A DNA stretch of 64,000 nucleotides from Hofstenia miamia (taxonomy: Eukaryota; Xenacoelomorpha; Acoela). Shown here one piece after another: positions 13,859 through 25,803 of this stretch. Position numbers and translations under genes: made by a program. Every line of letters begins with the position of its first letter. The stretch's first letter is position 1. The stretch is taken from contig SCFE01000004.1 of the NCBI GenBank assembly GCA_004352715.1, positions 1,738,321-1,802,320 of the forward strand, in the 5' to 3' direction. Under the pieces are notes generated by a model. It saw nothing but the letters and a program-made list of their open reading frames with translations. It did no database searches and had not been told where the DNA came from.

Positions 13859-13900
<42 letters not shown>

Positions 13901-15922
13901 ATTGTTGAGGTTATCATTACCATGTTCTAAATCGAATGTTTTCAAGAATATTATATTCAATATGAATTTTATTTTTTGCGTAATTAATTCTTAAAACAGT
14001 AAATATTTATTGTAAAATTTTTTATTTTCACATTCATCTGTGCCCATAGAATTGATCTTTTTATTTGCGTACAGTTTCTTTATTAATCTAAAAGGAATGA
14101 ATGCGAAGTGATTCCTTTAGATAATTCAGCGACGGCGTGACTTACTCGAGCCGATCAAGACTCGTTATAGAGATGTAGATAACGAAATATGCGCTGGAAA
14201 ACCATCACGTCCGCGTTCAGCCGAACCACACCCATCAGAATACCACCCACAACTACCTCAGCGAATGAAAACTTTCGCGTGAGTCCCACTTCGCATTCAC
14301 TCTACGTATACATACTAATTATTTACTGTTTTGATATTCTATCATTTATTTACAGATTTGTTTCCAGTGAAAGATTTATCAACTTGATTTATCAACTGGT
14401 TGATGTACGAATTCGCTTTTACAATTAAAACTGAATTTTTAAAAGTCTAAGGTCCCAATTTTTAAAAAATATCCTGAATTCGTTAATAGTCTTACTAGAA
14501 ATGGAGTATAGAAAAAGCTTCTTGGCATGATTTCTCAAAGAAGAAGTTTAAGTAGAATGATTTATCGTCTTAACATAAAAATCAACAAATTTTGTCAATT
14601 GATGTTTTCATGCACGATTTGACAACAATTTGATAATTGCGGTAGCAAGTCTTTCACTGGACTGGGGATTCTACAATACTGGCTGATGATGCTTGAATGT
14701 TGGTAATAGAAACGTAAACTTGCTTCGAGAATTTCAATGGCTTCCTTTCTAGGTTTCTCGTGCCTTTTTATGATAGTGCAAATCTACATTTTAGTACACA
14801 ATTGGACCATTCCCAGCCTATTCTATCCAAAGTCCTAAACTATGGCTATCAGCGCGATTGGCTGAATGAAAGAAGTAAATACGAACAAGATGAGAAGAGC
14901 CGTAGAGAGGAGTTTCTAAGGCATCTTGCCAAACATCAACATTGTCAAAGTGAACGGGAGATGCAACCAAGAAATGAGGTAAGCATTTCAATATCCACAT
15001 TTAATGTCTTTCTTAGTACGATCTCAGCAGTCAAACTTTCCTATCGTCATTAGAATATATTAAACGGGTGGATTTGACATATTTACTAATAGTGGGATAG
15101 TCTTTTAGCTAGCTCCATGTGTATATAGTAGTTAAGTTTGATCAATCGCGATTTTAATCAAGTAATATTTGGATCATATCCACTCTTGTTTTTCTAGTAA
15201 ATGGATAAATTGAATTATTTTCATACAGATGGTTTCAAAATATTCGAAATTAATTCATTGCGTTTTTCAATAAATTTTTATTTTATGTGTATATATATGT
15301 GTCATAAAATAAAAGTTAGTCAGCTTTGCATTCTCAGTGGACCATTTAAAATATTACTGGCGATGGATTAGATTTTTATCGTTCCAATTACAACGAACTC
15401 ATTGATTATGAAAAGGATTACTTTCGTGTACGTAATTGTTACATGCAGGGAATAAACCATTGAGCAGCTCATCAGAAAAAATAGTTCTGACACTGATGAC
15501 GTCATTGTTGCAAAGTGATGTGATGAAATGTGTTAACAAGAGGAAGAAATTTGTAGAATTAGCAGCAAACAAACCTAATGATTCTTAACTAATTATGTTT
15601 TTTATTTATTGATCCATTCTAACTTAATAGGATCCTTCTAATGTAATCTTTAGGCAAGCAGAAATATATAAAGAATCACTTGCAAAATTTAGTTATAAAA
15701 TTTTAACTTCTGAGCCATTGTTAAGTTTCGGTGAAAATGAAGCTTTTCGGTTGTTATTATATGCCCATTGTTGTTTTAGGCACATGAAGAAAAAGCTATT
15801 CACGACACTGTGGCTCTTCAAAGAAAGTCTGGTAAGGTTAAGCCTGCGCCATGGAGGAATGCTACAATTAATGCGAATCATGGTGCAGCACCTGATGCAG
15901 CCAATCTATTCAAAATGAAGAG
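11800..15922 (+). CDS. Unrecognised multi-exon protein gene (partial, six exons joined)
   Basis: I do not recognise the product. Six exons join with matching phases: 11800-11943, 12655-12773, 13142-13190, 14121-14278, 14753-14978 and 15780-15922 (839 nt, about 279 codons). Exons 4-6 are the most convincing, with acceptors CCTTTAG, CTTTCTAG and GTTTTAG and donors GTGAGT, GTAAGC and GTAAGC. Exon 1 starts MYSSKVGSSKLQEAI and has a weak GTATTC donor. Exon 2 contains PAYMPPAGSTSVRSF. Exon 3 is the least certain. Exon 4 is basic and Pro-rich (KPSRPRSAEPHPSEYHP). Exon 5 is charged and probably helical (DWLNERSKYEQDEKSRREEF). Exon 6 includes KPAPWRNATINANHGAAPD. The last exon ends two bases into a codon, so at least one more exon follows. 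No signal peptide, membrane segment or named domain is visible. Exons are clearly richer in GC and CpG than the introns. Confidence 0.55.
13502..13893. mobile_element. Candidate MITE with an iterated 13-mer, flanked by (TA)n on both sides
   Basis: Between TA runs at about 13502-13527 and 13862-13893 lies a segment of about 330 bp that carries TCGCGCTAAGTAT four times (13554-13566 with one change, 13635-13647, 13784-13796, 13815-13827). A related TTCGCTAGGTATT stands at the left edge, and the reverse complement GGCTAAGTATTATGG reads in from the right edge. The edge motifs form imperfect terminal inverted repeats next to TA. The interior is non-coding. It sits in an intron of the gene at 11800-15922. 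The transposon family is not recognised. Confidence 0.55.
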
Positions 15923-17819
15923 GTAAGCCCAGTCAATTTACGCTTCTATGATTATCTGCAATTTAATTGAACATAGCTTTCTGTTTTGGCTTTAAAATCT
16001 TATAATTTTGAGCTTTCTTCTATATAAAGTCAGAATTGAAAGACTAATGCTTGTAAAATACTTTTGCTCATAACATGCTTTTGCCGTATATTTACTTTTA
16101 ATTTGAATTTGAGCATTTGTTTTAAAAAATTCAGAATTCAGAATTTCTTTATTTTAATTTTTTATGAATATTTATTGGTTATATTTTTTAACAAATTTAA
16201 TCTCGAACAATTGTATATTGTGTGAATTAAAACTTTTGTGGAACTCTAAGACTTTCATGGTAATGCCCGTAAAACATACTGAAGTTGTGGTCATTTTAAT
16301 CTATGTACTAATAAATGACATAAATGACAATGATATATTCACAACAATAACATGGTCCATGAAAGTCTATGATGGAAGGGTCCTCCACATTCAAATTGGA
16401 CCCTACTTCGACAAAATCTAACTTGGTCCCAGCCATAAATAATATCTGTTTCAATTCTATATATTTTAAATGCAAAAATAGTATTTTAATGATTTGTATT
16501 ATAAACTAAATTTCTTAGATGACCTTTCTTAGACAAACATCTCTTTTTAAGTTGTGGGATCGCTTTAATACTCGTTTTTATGTTAATAACAGGGCGTGCA
16601 TTTGAAAACTTTGTGATTTATTTCTTTCAACCAGGCTTTGGGCATAAAGAATTGAAATTCTACTATTCCAGGAATTCATAATATTCATTTAATAGAAATT
16701 CCACTTTTGATGTGATCTCTATTATTGTAGGTCTCTCGTATGTCATCTTTTTCTCTGATCCGTTAGGAATCCTTCAATAAAACACTTTTTTACTTATTTA
16801 AAAAACATTTGTTAATTTACAATTTTGTGGACGCTATTAAAATTCTTTATACTGAACGAATTAATAGTCAACGAATGTTTGAAAAATATCAATTTTGTAT
16901 ACTGTATATACAGTTTTCCAACGTGTAGATTTCGAATTTTTATATTGGTGATTACATACTACAAAATCTTTTTTTACAATGAAACTCCATCGCCTACGCA
17001 CATATCTTCAGTTGAGTTCGATTTTTTATTATATTAATATTTTTGAAAAAATAACATTTACTTTAGATTCAGCAATGTGAAACATCGTGTTCAAATTCCA
17101 TCAATTGCTTAGGGTTATGTTGTTGTGATGTAAATATTGATTATTTTTATGTTAATTAAATACTTAGTGTAAATACAGTGTTTTGATGTTCTTCATACAG
17201 AATGAACAGTTTTATAAAAGCACTTGATAACCCGTTTTTAAGTTTTTTTCTTAACGTGTTTTGGAAAAATATCAGATATATTACCCTACTGCATGTTATC
17301 ATACATATGGTGTGTTTCAATCTATAATTCTAAACCAGGTTTTCAATTTTCTTCGCAAAAATATATTTTGATTTGCCAAGTAACAATACAGTACTGACAA
17401 CCTATTTTGAGACACATTATTCTAATATTTTGTATTCAATCATGTAGCTATAAAACTAGAGAAATATAGTTTATCTAATACTATAATATCTGTGGACTTC
17501 TAGAAAAACATCTTTAAAAACCAATTTTGCTTGCATTAAATTGCATTTTTTCATTATTGGATGTAAAACGTAACATCTAGCATTGCAAAACATTTTGTGA
17601 CAATATATATATTTTCATGAATTCTAAGCTAATTTTTTTTCCGCTAGTCTACAATTTATAGCTCATCAACTTAATACTCTTTCATTTATTGCTGCCATTA
17701 TTCGACGCGGAAAATAATTTCTTGCCAATTAAAGATTGTAAGGAGCAATATATGGAAATTAGTAAATGCCAATTTCCAAAGATAGTGAATAATATTAATA
17801 AATTGTAAGATCTATTTCA
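15923..17819. other. No further exon identified downstream of 15922
   Basis: The gene at 11800 must continue, because its last exon ends mid-codon after a GTAAGC donor. I searched for an acceptor followed by an open frame in the right phase. Candidates at about 16732 and 16926 quickly meet stops or read as low-complexity hydrophobic peptide, so I do not call them. The rest is AT-rich. Confidence 0.5.
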
Positions 17820-17975
17820 GAGTTTTGAATACAGTACAATCATCAGCGTTGTGGAAACTTGGTTAGGATCTAATAATTACATAAAAAGCTTAAATTACAA
17901 ATTTAAAGAGATAGAAATTATGATTTTACAAATATAATAGGAGGTGGTGGTGTTCTGCTAGATATACCACATAAA
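17820..17975 (+). mobile_element. LINE endonuclease fragment
   Basis: The + strand translates as STIISVVETWLGSNNYIKSL followed, after frame breaks, by a Gly-rich GGGGVLLD stretch. This matches the 'ETWL...GGGV' region of the apurinic-type endonuclease domain in jockey/CR1-like non-LTR retrotransposons. It is truncated and frameshifted. It is followed by an (AAT)n tract at about 17973-17990 and then by a LINE remnant on the opposite strand. Confidence 0.6.
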
Positions 17976-17999
17976 TAATAATAATAATAAACTTTAATT

Positions 18000-20010
18000 A
18001 AGCTTACAATACAGTAAACTACACTACAAACTACAAAACTAAAAGAAATATAAGTAATTAATAACATGAGAAATATCTATCTGGGAATATGGTCTTTGAT
18101 GAGAATAATTTCGGTGGATTTTTTTTTCTTAATTTTTATGTAGCGTATTCAGTTCTTTTGCTAATGAATTGTTTTAGTGGATGTTTTTGAGAGTATTCAA
18201 TGTGTTGATGTAATGCTTTGTCTTTTGCTTTAATGATGTTAAAAATATTTAATTTTTTAGTAATAAGTTTATATTTAAACGCTTTCTTGTATNNNNNNNN
18301 NNNNNNNNNNNNNNNNNNNNNNNNNNNNNNNNNNNNNNNNNNNNNNNNNNNNNNNNNNNNNNNNNNNNNNNNNNNNNNNNNNNNNNNNNNNNNNNNNNNN
18401 NNNNNNNNNNNNNNNNNNNNNNNNNNNNNNNNNNNNNNNNNNNNNNNNNNNNNNNNNNNNNNNNNNNNNNNNNNNNNNNNNNNNNNNNNNNNNNNNNNNN
18501 NNNNNNNNNNNNNNNNNNNNNNNNNNNNNNNNNNNNNNNNNNNNNNNNNNNNNNNNNNNNNNNNNNNNNNNNNNNNNNNNNNNNNNNNNNNNNNNNNNNN
18601 NNNNNNNNNNNNNNNNNNNNNNNNNNNNNNNNNNNNNNNNNNNNNNNNNNNNNNNNNNNNNNNNNNNNNNNNNNNNNNNNNNNNNNNNNNNNNNNNNNNN
18701 NNNNNNNNNNNNNNNNNNNNNNNNNNNNNNNNNNNNNNNNNNNNNNCTAATTATTAATTGAATGTGTCTAAATTTTCAAGAATTGGAAGACAAATCAATG
18801 TATCATCAGCATACTTAATAATAGAACCATTTTTAATATTTAAAGAGTCACAATTTAAAGAATCAATACATATATTGAACAGAAATGGGCCACAAACGGA
18901 GCCTTGAGGAACACCTTTGTTGATATTTTCCATATCCGAAAGTCTGTTATTATATTTAACCATTTGTTGTCTATTCCTAATAAAACTATCAAGCCAATTA
19001 ATGATGTACGGATTTAAATGTATTATAGTGTTTAATTTTTCAAATAAAATGTAGTGATTTACATTGTCAAAGACTTTCTTGATATCCAGGCTGATTAATC
19101 TTACATAATCATAATTTTCATTTTTGTATTTCAGAATTCTATTTTGCAGTTCAATAACAGCATTTGTTGTTGTTCCATTTGTTCGGAATCCATGCTGATT
19201 TATATTTAAATTATTATTGTAGATATCTTTGATGTGAAAATTAAATACAAGTTTTTCAAAACTTCTTGAAAATATTCAAGTGATGTTAATTGGTCTTAAA
19301 TTATGTAGTTTTTCCGGTTGTGATTTTGGAATTGGTATTATTATAGCAGTTTTCCGAAATTTTTGAGAATTTAGAAGTTCTTAGCGATTCCGTAAATATA
19401 TAAATATATAATGAACTATTGGTGTAATTATATACGAAAATTTTTTAATAAACCGATATGGTATTCCATCGAATCCTGTTGATGGTTTTTTGACACTTTT
19501 CAATGCATGATATACTTGATGCATTGTTAGGGTTGGAATCTCTTCACTATCTATACTAGGAGTTCTAGGTTGTTTGTAATTGAAATCCTTTGATATATTA
19601 GTAAACATTTTGTTGATTTCATTTGCATCAAATCCTTTATTCATCTTTGATAGTGTATTGCGTCCCATAAGCTGATTTACAGAAGCCCACCATTTTTTGG
19701 ATTTTTTCTTGAAATACTTCTTTTAATTTCTATATTAATTCTTTCAAACATTTCATTTTTCTTTTTTCTCAATAAATATTTAATTTGAGGAGTCATGAAA
19801 ATTGGATCCTTGTTTGTCATTTTAACATTAATGATTGGGCATGCTCTGTCAATGCAACTCTTGATTGTCTTACAAAATAATGCAGTCCCTTCGTCAATAT
19901 CGTATCGTATGATTTCTTCACATTCTTCAAAATTTATATTATTCATTAAACAGTTTAGTTTTTCAATATTTTTTCCATTAATAATTTGAAATGGAATTGT
20001 CACTTTTTCT
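18000..20010 (-). mobile_element. Broken LINE ORF2 (reverse transcriptase), minus strand, interrupted by a gap
   Basis: Reading from 20003 downwards there is a linker region, then reverse-transcriptase motifs in order: a palm/fingers segment at 19668-19381 (KKPSTGFDGIPYRFIKKF), a frameshifted QHGFRTNGTTTNAVIELQNR and VRLISLDIKKVFDNVNH around 19200-19060, KGVPQGSVCGPFLFNICIDS at about 18930-18870, and the catalytic box IKYADDTLICL near 18810. An N gap (18293-18746) removes the following part. The stretch at about 18000-18290 has frames compatible with a C-terminal tail. Several frameshifts and stops make the copy inactive. The motif style (GVPQGS, YADD) fits the jockey/CR1 group. Confidence 0.8.
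18293..18746. other. Assembly gap (454 N)
   Basis: A run of Ns inside the minus-strand LINE remnant. No statement can be made about its content; open frames that span it are artefacts. Confidence 0.99.
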
Positions 20011-20249
20011 ATATCTGTTATGAGTGAAGGTTCTGCTATTAATCCAAGATATATATTATATCAATAATCAGAGATGATGTTTCTAAAGATTCTGAACTTG
20101 AAAGCCTGTAGTTCAATTTAATATATGTGGAGTCTGTTATTTGATCAATTTGAGTTATTGTAATCATAAGCAATCATTTTAAGCTTTTGAAGAAAACTGA
20201 TAAAGAATCTTGCATTGCAACTCAAACAACAAACTCTATTATAACTAAA

Positions 20250-20440
20250 ATTTTTTATTAAATTTATGTCTTTATTGTGTAAGTTCTAAATAAAAATATA
20301 CCAACGCCTATCAACTTCTTTGATTGATTATATCATTACAAATATCTCAAATATTAATACATATGAAGTTTTGTTACAAATTTTTTCATATCAGACCACT
20401 TGCTGACATGTGCAATATTTCACAATTTAGACTCAACCAA
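20250..20440 (+). mobile_element. LINE endonuclease C-terminal fragment
   Basis: Shortly after 20310 the + strand reads LIDYIITN and, after a stretch of about 16 residues, a SYQTTC segment that fits the usual 'SDH' box ahead of hydrophobic residues. This matches the end of the endonuclease domain in non-LTR elements. It is on the opposite strand to the LINE remnants on either side, so it is a separate insertion or a rearranged piece. It is decayed, with stops. Confidence 0.45.
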
Positions 20441-21369
20441 TTCAATGATATATTACACTAAAAGATTTTATTTAAAGAAATGCTTTAATGACAATAACAT
20501 AAACTGTAATAATTATTACATGTACTTCGATAAAACAGTGGATCAAAAGTTAATGTTTATAATTGATTGTTAACCAAGTATTTATCATAAGCTTTATCCA
20601 ATTACAACAATTCAAAAAATCAATATGAAGAATGATAACTTGGAAAATATGGATACCTAAAAAACGACTGCATTGGAGAAAAACACAGGATCTACTCATT
20701 TTTCTCCTAAAATAGTCAAAAGTCAACTACAATCAATATAAAACATTAAAAAATGTAGCCTTAACAAAATGCGATTTTGGTCTACAAGCATTCTTACAAA
20801 AATATTTTAATGAAAAAAAATCTGTTAAACATAAGTGGTCACTTATTTCGAATTTCGACATTTTACAGAAAAAAATGAAATTACTTATATAGTAAATTGT
20901 CTTTTTTAATATATTACAATGGCAAAGAAATAAGTATTATTTCAAATGAAAAATTTGTGAAACTAGATAAGACAAGAGATTCTTTATTCAGATAAATGTT
21001 TACAATTAAATATCTGATAGTTTATCAATAAATTACAAAGCACATATACACACATCACATAAATTACAAAAACAAATCTTCTATGCTACGCATAAATTAC
21101 TTTGTATTGTTTTTTGTAGTTTATTGATGCATTCAAAGTTGCTATCAGTATAAGAGTTAAAGCAAATTTATTGCATAAGTTAATAACAATTACTACAAAC
21201 TAACACACAAACAAATACACATAAGCAAATATATATATATATATATACAAAAATATAAATATGCACCTTACTCAAAGGGCTTAAAATTTATAGAAATTGA
21301 GTCCATGTGCTTAATTTATTTGCAATTCCAATTAATGATTGCTTTTCCAGTAAAATTTCTTAAAATGTT

Positions 21370-22785
21370 TATAATTTTTTCAGTTTAAATTTCCACATTT
21401 AGAACATTCCATAATTTCGAACACATAAATGTAAATGAATCTTTGCGATTGATATTGATAAAAAGTTTTTTGTTTCCTTGTTTGTTTTTTAAGAAATCAT
21501 TTAGGAACTTAAAGGAATTTGAGCTATTAACATATTTATGCATTATGCAGAGTGATTGATATTGGATATAATATAAATGTGATAGTATCTTATATGTTGA
21601 TATTAAGTCTCTGACGGATTCGTGTTTGGGGATATAATTGAGTGATCTCAAAGATCAGTTGTACATTTTGATAATGATGTTCTATTTCTAGAAGTTATAT
21701 GTTGAAAGAGAAAGCAGCAATAACTAAATTCACTAGTTAAAAAAGAATTAATAAACTGTTTATGATATGAATTCCCTAGGTGCCGTAAATGATATAAAAA
21801 TTGAATTCCAGATGCCATTTTTTTTAATTTTAAAGACAAAAATTCATTAAATTTCAAATCTTGATCAATTGTTACTCCTAAATAACACACTGATTTATAT
21901 CATATAATGTCAAAGTAATTTCTGAATAAAGATTTCTTATTCTTTGTCTACTATAGTACTATTATAATACCGAGTTATAATATAGTCATTGCTAAAAATT
22001 TGTTCCCTAGCCATGATTTACCAGAAATATATTGTTGCTTAAGAAAAATTTTCAAATGCTTTCTAAAAATATTAGTTATTCAATATTTTTAGTTTCTTTA
22101 GGCAGCGAGCTTTTGAAAGATCTAAGCAAGCTATAGCTACAAATTTATTAGAATCGAGTGATAATCTCCAAGTTTCAGAAGCATTTAATAGTTCATCAGT
22201 TGTTGAGAATTTTTTGCGAAATTCAAATTGGGTTTTTGATAATAAATTATACTTATATAAATGTCCAATTATTTGATTATGCAATAATTTTTCCAATATT
22301 TTGCGTATTTGACATTTAATTGAGGAATGCTTGAGGGATCGCTTGATTTGATAGGTTTGAGCTTATTGATTGATTTAATAATTTCATAACAAGTTGAGAA
22401 GCGGATAAGAAAATTCGGGTGTAAACATTTTGCGTGAAGCGTTTTCATACTTAACGAGGGGCCATTGTATTTTCCTAGGTTAACAAAAGTCATATTTAAT
22501 TCGTTATATATTTCTAAATCACCAGTAAGGTTATTTCTTTTCTGATCTTTTATCACATCAATTGTGTTTGATTTTGATCGCATATAATTCGTGACTTCAT
22601 GTATTTGCTTTCAAAATCATTTTTAGTGATTCTTTGAATGCCTTAAGAGGTTCAATATTTGATGCATTTCTAGCCTTTTTATAGGCGTCAAAATTCTTGT
22701 TGGTTCGGGAATCCATACGATGTTTATATGCTATTTTATTTTCGCAAATCAATCCTTTGCAAGTTTCAGTACAAGATGAATTAAT
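21370..22785 (-). mobile_element. LINE ORF2 remnant with internal deletion, minus strand
   Basis: From 22785 down: a basic linker (RMDSRTNKNFDAYKKARN), a fingers segment (22583-22269), then FEFRKKFSTTDELLNASETW and the motif A region VAIACLDLSKA (22296-22072). The next recognisable piece, at 21890, is already the thumb segment CYLGVTIDQDLKF, so the GVPQGS and YADD boxes are missing. The C-terminal tail (21651-21385) ends in FMCSKLWNVLNVEI. Frames shift between pieces. Clearly dead. Confidence 0.75.
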
Positions 22786-22884
22786 ATCAAAATATCAGTT
22801 TTGATTTCTAAATTACGCTTTACCTTATGCTATTGAAAACTAGACATCAAAATTAGATAAGAATGGATACATATATATATATAT

Positions 22885-23245
22885 ATATAGCATCATTAGA
22901 TATTTCAAAGGTATTTCATTCAATAATCCATTCTATGATTTTGGTAAAGGTAAAGCAGATCTAGAATTTCAGTGAATACTTAATAGACTTACTAAATAGA
23001 TATTAGTATGTGAAATGCAAAGAAGAAATATCAAATTCATTAAAACTAAACCATTGAGTACTGTAAGAATCAGTACTGGGTCCATTACTATTTAAGTTAT
23101 ATGTAAATGGTACGGATCAGTACAATTATAGCAATTTTTTGACGATACTCTCATTTATTGTAATGTAATTTTAAGCTTACAAGAAGATGTCAAAAAAATG
23201 TAATCATTCTTTAATAAGTGTTTGTTAAAACTAAATCGTTCATTT
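22885..23245 (+). mobile_element. LINE reverse transcriptase relic, plus strand
   Basis: The + strand shows degenerate motif A (ASLDISKVFHSIIHSM), then TGSITI..VICKWYG matching the 'LGPLLF' box, then a damaged catalytic box FFDDTLIYCNV and a thumb-like stretch EDVKKM..FFNKCLLKLNRS. Stops and frame changes are frequent. It is an old copy, oppositely oriented to its neighbours, and lies just left of the gap at 23562. Confidence 0.6.
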
Positions 23246-23522
23246 ATGTGTGTGCGTGTACATGTATGCGATAGGGTTCGGTTCAAAATCTTAATAAGAA
23301 CAAATGTGTAAGAATAATGTTTACAATTAACTACTCTTATAATGTTTTAAAAATAGCATGCACTAAAAATATTGATGTTATAATGATTTTTCTTTTCATT
23401 AATTAACTTTGATCAAATTTCTTTTACTAGTTTTTAATATTTCAAAATTTTTTTCTTTAATTAGAAAACGCATTGCCATTCTATTACTATAGATTTGATT
23501 GAATCTAAATAGTACTCAGCCC

Positions 23523-23524
<2 letters not shown>

Positions 23525-23560
<36 letters not shown>

Positions 23561-23735
23561 GNNNNNNNNNNNNNNNNNNNNNNNNNNNNNNNNNNNNNNN
23601 NNNNNNNNNNNNNNNNNNNNNNNNNNNNNNNNNNNNNNNNNNNNNNNNNNNNNNNNNNNNNNNNNNNNNNNNNNNNNNNNNNNNNNNNNNNNNNNNNNNN
23701 NNNNNTATATATATATATATATATATATATATGGG
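23525..23735. repeat. (TA)n microsatellite containing a 144-N gap
   Basis: TA runs at about 23527-23558 and 23706-23733 lie on either side of Ns at 23562-23705. The gap is probably a microsatellite that the assembly could not close, possibly with a small insert. Open frames across it (poly Tyr-Ile) are meaningless. Confidence 0.95.
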
Positions 23736-24372
23736 TGTAGTATGTCAAATATATTTGAAAAAAAAATGTTTTTTTAGAAAACTGCATATTTATTATTTGA
23801 ACTATTTGATATTAATGAGCAAAATGCTGTGGTTCAGCACAGCCCATTTATTCAATAATGGTTGAAAAGATAAAAGTGTTTAATACACAAAAAAAAACAA
23901 AAGCAGAATTCAATATTTAGCACTTCCAAATGAATTTTCAAAAAATTAGGAACATATATATATATATATAAATCTCGCAATGAAGTCTTTATTCCAGCAC
24001 CATTGAAAAGAGGAATTGGCAATGCAAAATCTGAATTGCAAGATTTTGTTATTTAGTTTTACGAAAAATTTGTGAAGAAAAAACTTAAAAATATGCATTA
24101 TATTTGATGAAACTTTCCTTGCAATTAATAAAATATAAAATAAAATTTCAAAATACAATTGTTTCACTTTAATTTGAGAAAATAGGCAAGTTTAAAGAAA
24201 CTCTAAATATGGGTTGTTGAAAAGGTGTTTTGCAATTTAAGAACAATTTTTTCTAAATTAATATGAGTCTTATAGATTGCATTTACAAGATTTAATTTTA
24301 AAACACTTGTTGAATTATTTTAGAATACTTCTGTATCACTTAGAATACAAATGCAATTTGTCAACTTTTTAC

Positions 24373-25803
24373 AGAATAAGCTGAAAATGAATACAGAGAA
24401 GACACAATTCATAATTTTCACACCAAAAAAAATTAAACAGCATAAGCAAGATCACTTTCAAGGTTTCTCCAAATAATCCAACAGCAAAAAATTCATATTT
24501 TGCGAAGTATTTATGAGTTCAAATTGATAGAAATTTTATGTTTGAGGCGTTTGTTAACAGCAAAATCAGCAGAATGGCAAGTAGAGTGCATTATCTAAAA
24601 CACGTAAGAAATATTGCTCAAAGTAAGGTCATTGTAATAACAAACAGCATTATGCAAAAATCACCCAAACTGAATTACCTGAAATTGACGGCAATCCATT
24701 TACTGAAGAAAGAAGTAATTAGTACAAGCATCTCATTCAATTATGTAGTGTAGGTATTTGTATTTCGGTTTGTACAATGGAAAAAGAATGGAAAAAGGTT
24801 GGAAAAATTAATTTGCTAAGTAAGCCAACATTGATAAGGCATGCAAGATGAAGCAGCAAAGCCGTTTTTGGTTTTTTGCTGAAATGACGGATACCATAAC
24901 ATCAGTTGCAATTGAAGTAAATACTTAATATCTTTATTTCATGCTTGTAGTAGTACAACAAATATATATTTACAAAAATATATATAAAAATGATGTACAA
25001 ATCTACAAACTAAGGATAAGTAAAATATTTATAAGAAAGACACAAACAATTAACAAATTAAAAAAAGATAAAAAAGAGAAATATACTTAAATTTTTCACT
25101 ATGGAATTTCTATATTGGTTTGCTAACAAGTTTTCGTTTAAAAGTTTCTTAAGTGTTTTAATATTATGTTCTTTCTTATTTGTAGTGGTAACTTATTCCA
25201 ATATTTACAGACTGTAGGTGTTAAGGCCTTTCTCCAAGATTTATTTACTACTTTTCCTCTGCATGCCAATTTATTTGTTTTATTATTTACGCTAACATTG
25301 CTGTATGAAGGATTTTTTTGTTAAACGATTTGAAATATTTTATTAAACTTGCATATAGTATAATAAAATGATGACAACATGTTTAATCTTTGCAGAGTTT
25401 TCCTGTTTGACGTATGTTGATATTAAACATTGCACACAGTGACCAGTTGCATATGCTATTTATGCGCCTTCGCTTATCATTAGATATATTATTCAGAAGT
25501 ATGCATGCATACTTAAATTGGCTATACACCAGCGCCTCTACAATGACCTTACTTTGAGCAATATTTCTTACGTGTTTTAGATAATGCACTCTACTTGCCA
25601 TTCTGCTGATTTTGCTGTTAACATACGCCTCAAACATAAAATTTCTATCAATTTGAACTCATAAATACTTCGCAAAATATGAATTTTTTGCTGTTGGATT
25701 ATTTGGAGAAACCTTCAAAGTGATCTTGCTTATGCTGTTTAATATTTTTGGTGTGAAAATTATGAATTGTGTCTTCTCTGTATTTATTTTCAGCTTATTC
25801 TGT
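24373..25803. repeat. Inverted duplication of a LINE fragment (two arms of about 265 bp)
   Basis: The segment 24373-24640 on the + strand is nearly identical to the reverse complement of about 25540-25803. Both encode VNSKISRMASRVHYLKHVRN in the same thumb-domain context. The arms are separated by about 900 bp, which holds unrelated DNA and the 3' tail of the minus-strand LINE. The right arm is an integral part of the LINE at 24930-27700; the left arm is a stray copy pointing the other way. Confidence 0.85.

Noticed and set aside
16164-16421. 85-codon frame after exon 6 of the unknown gene
   Set aside because: No acceptor in the required phase, hydrophobic AT-driven composition.
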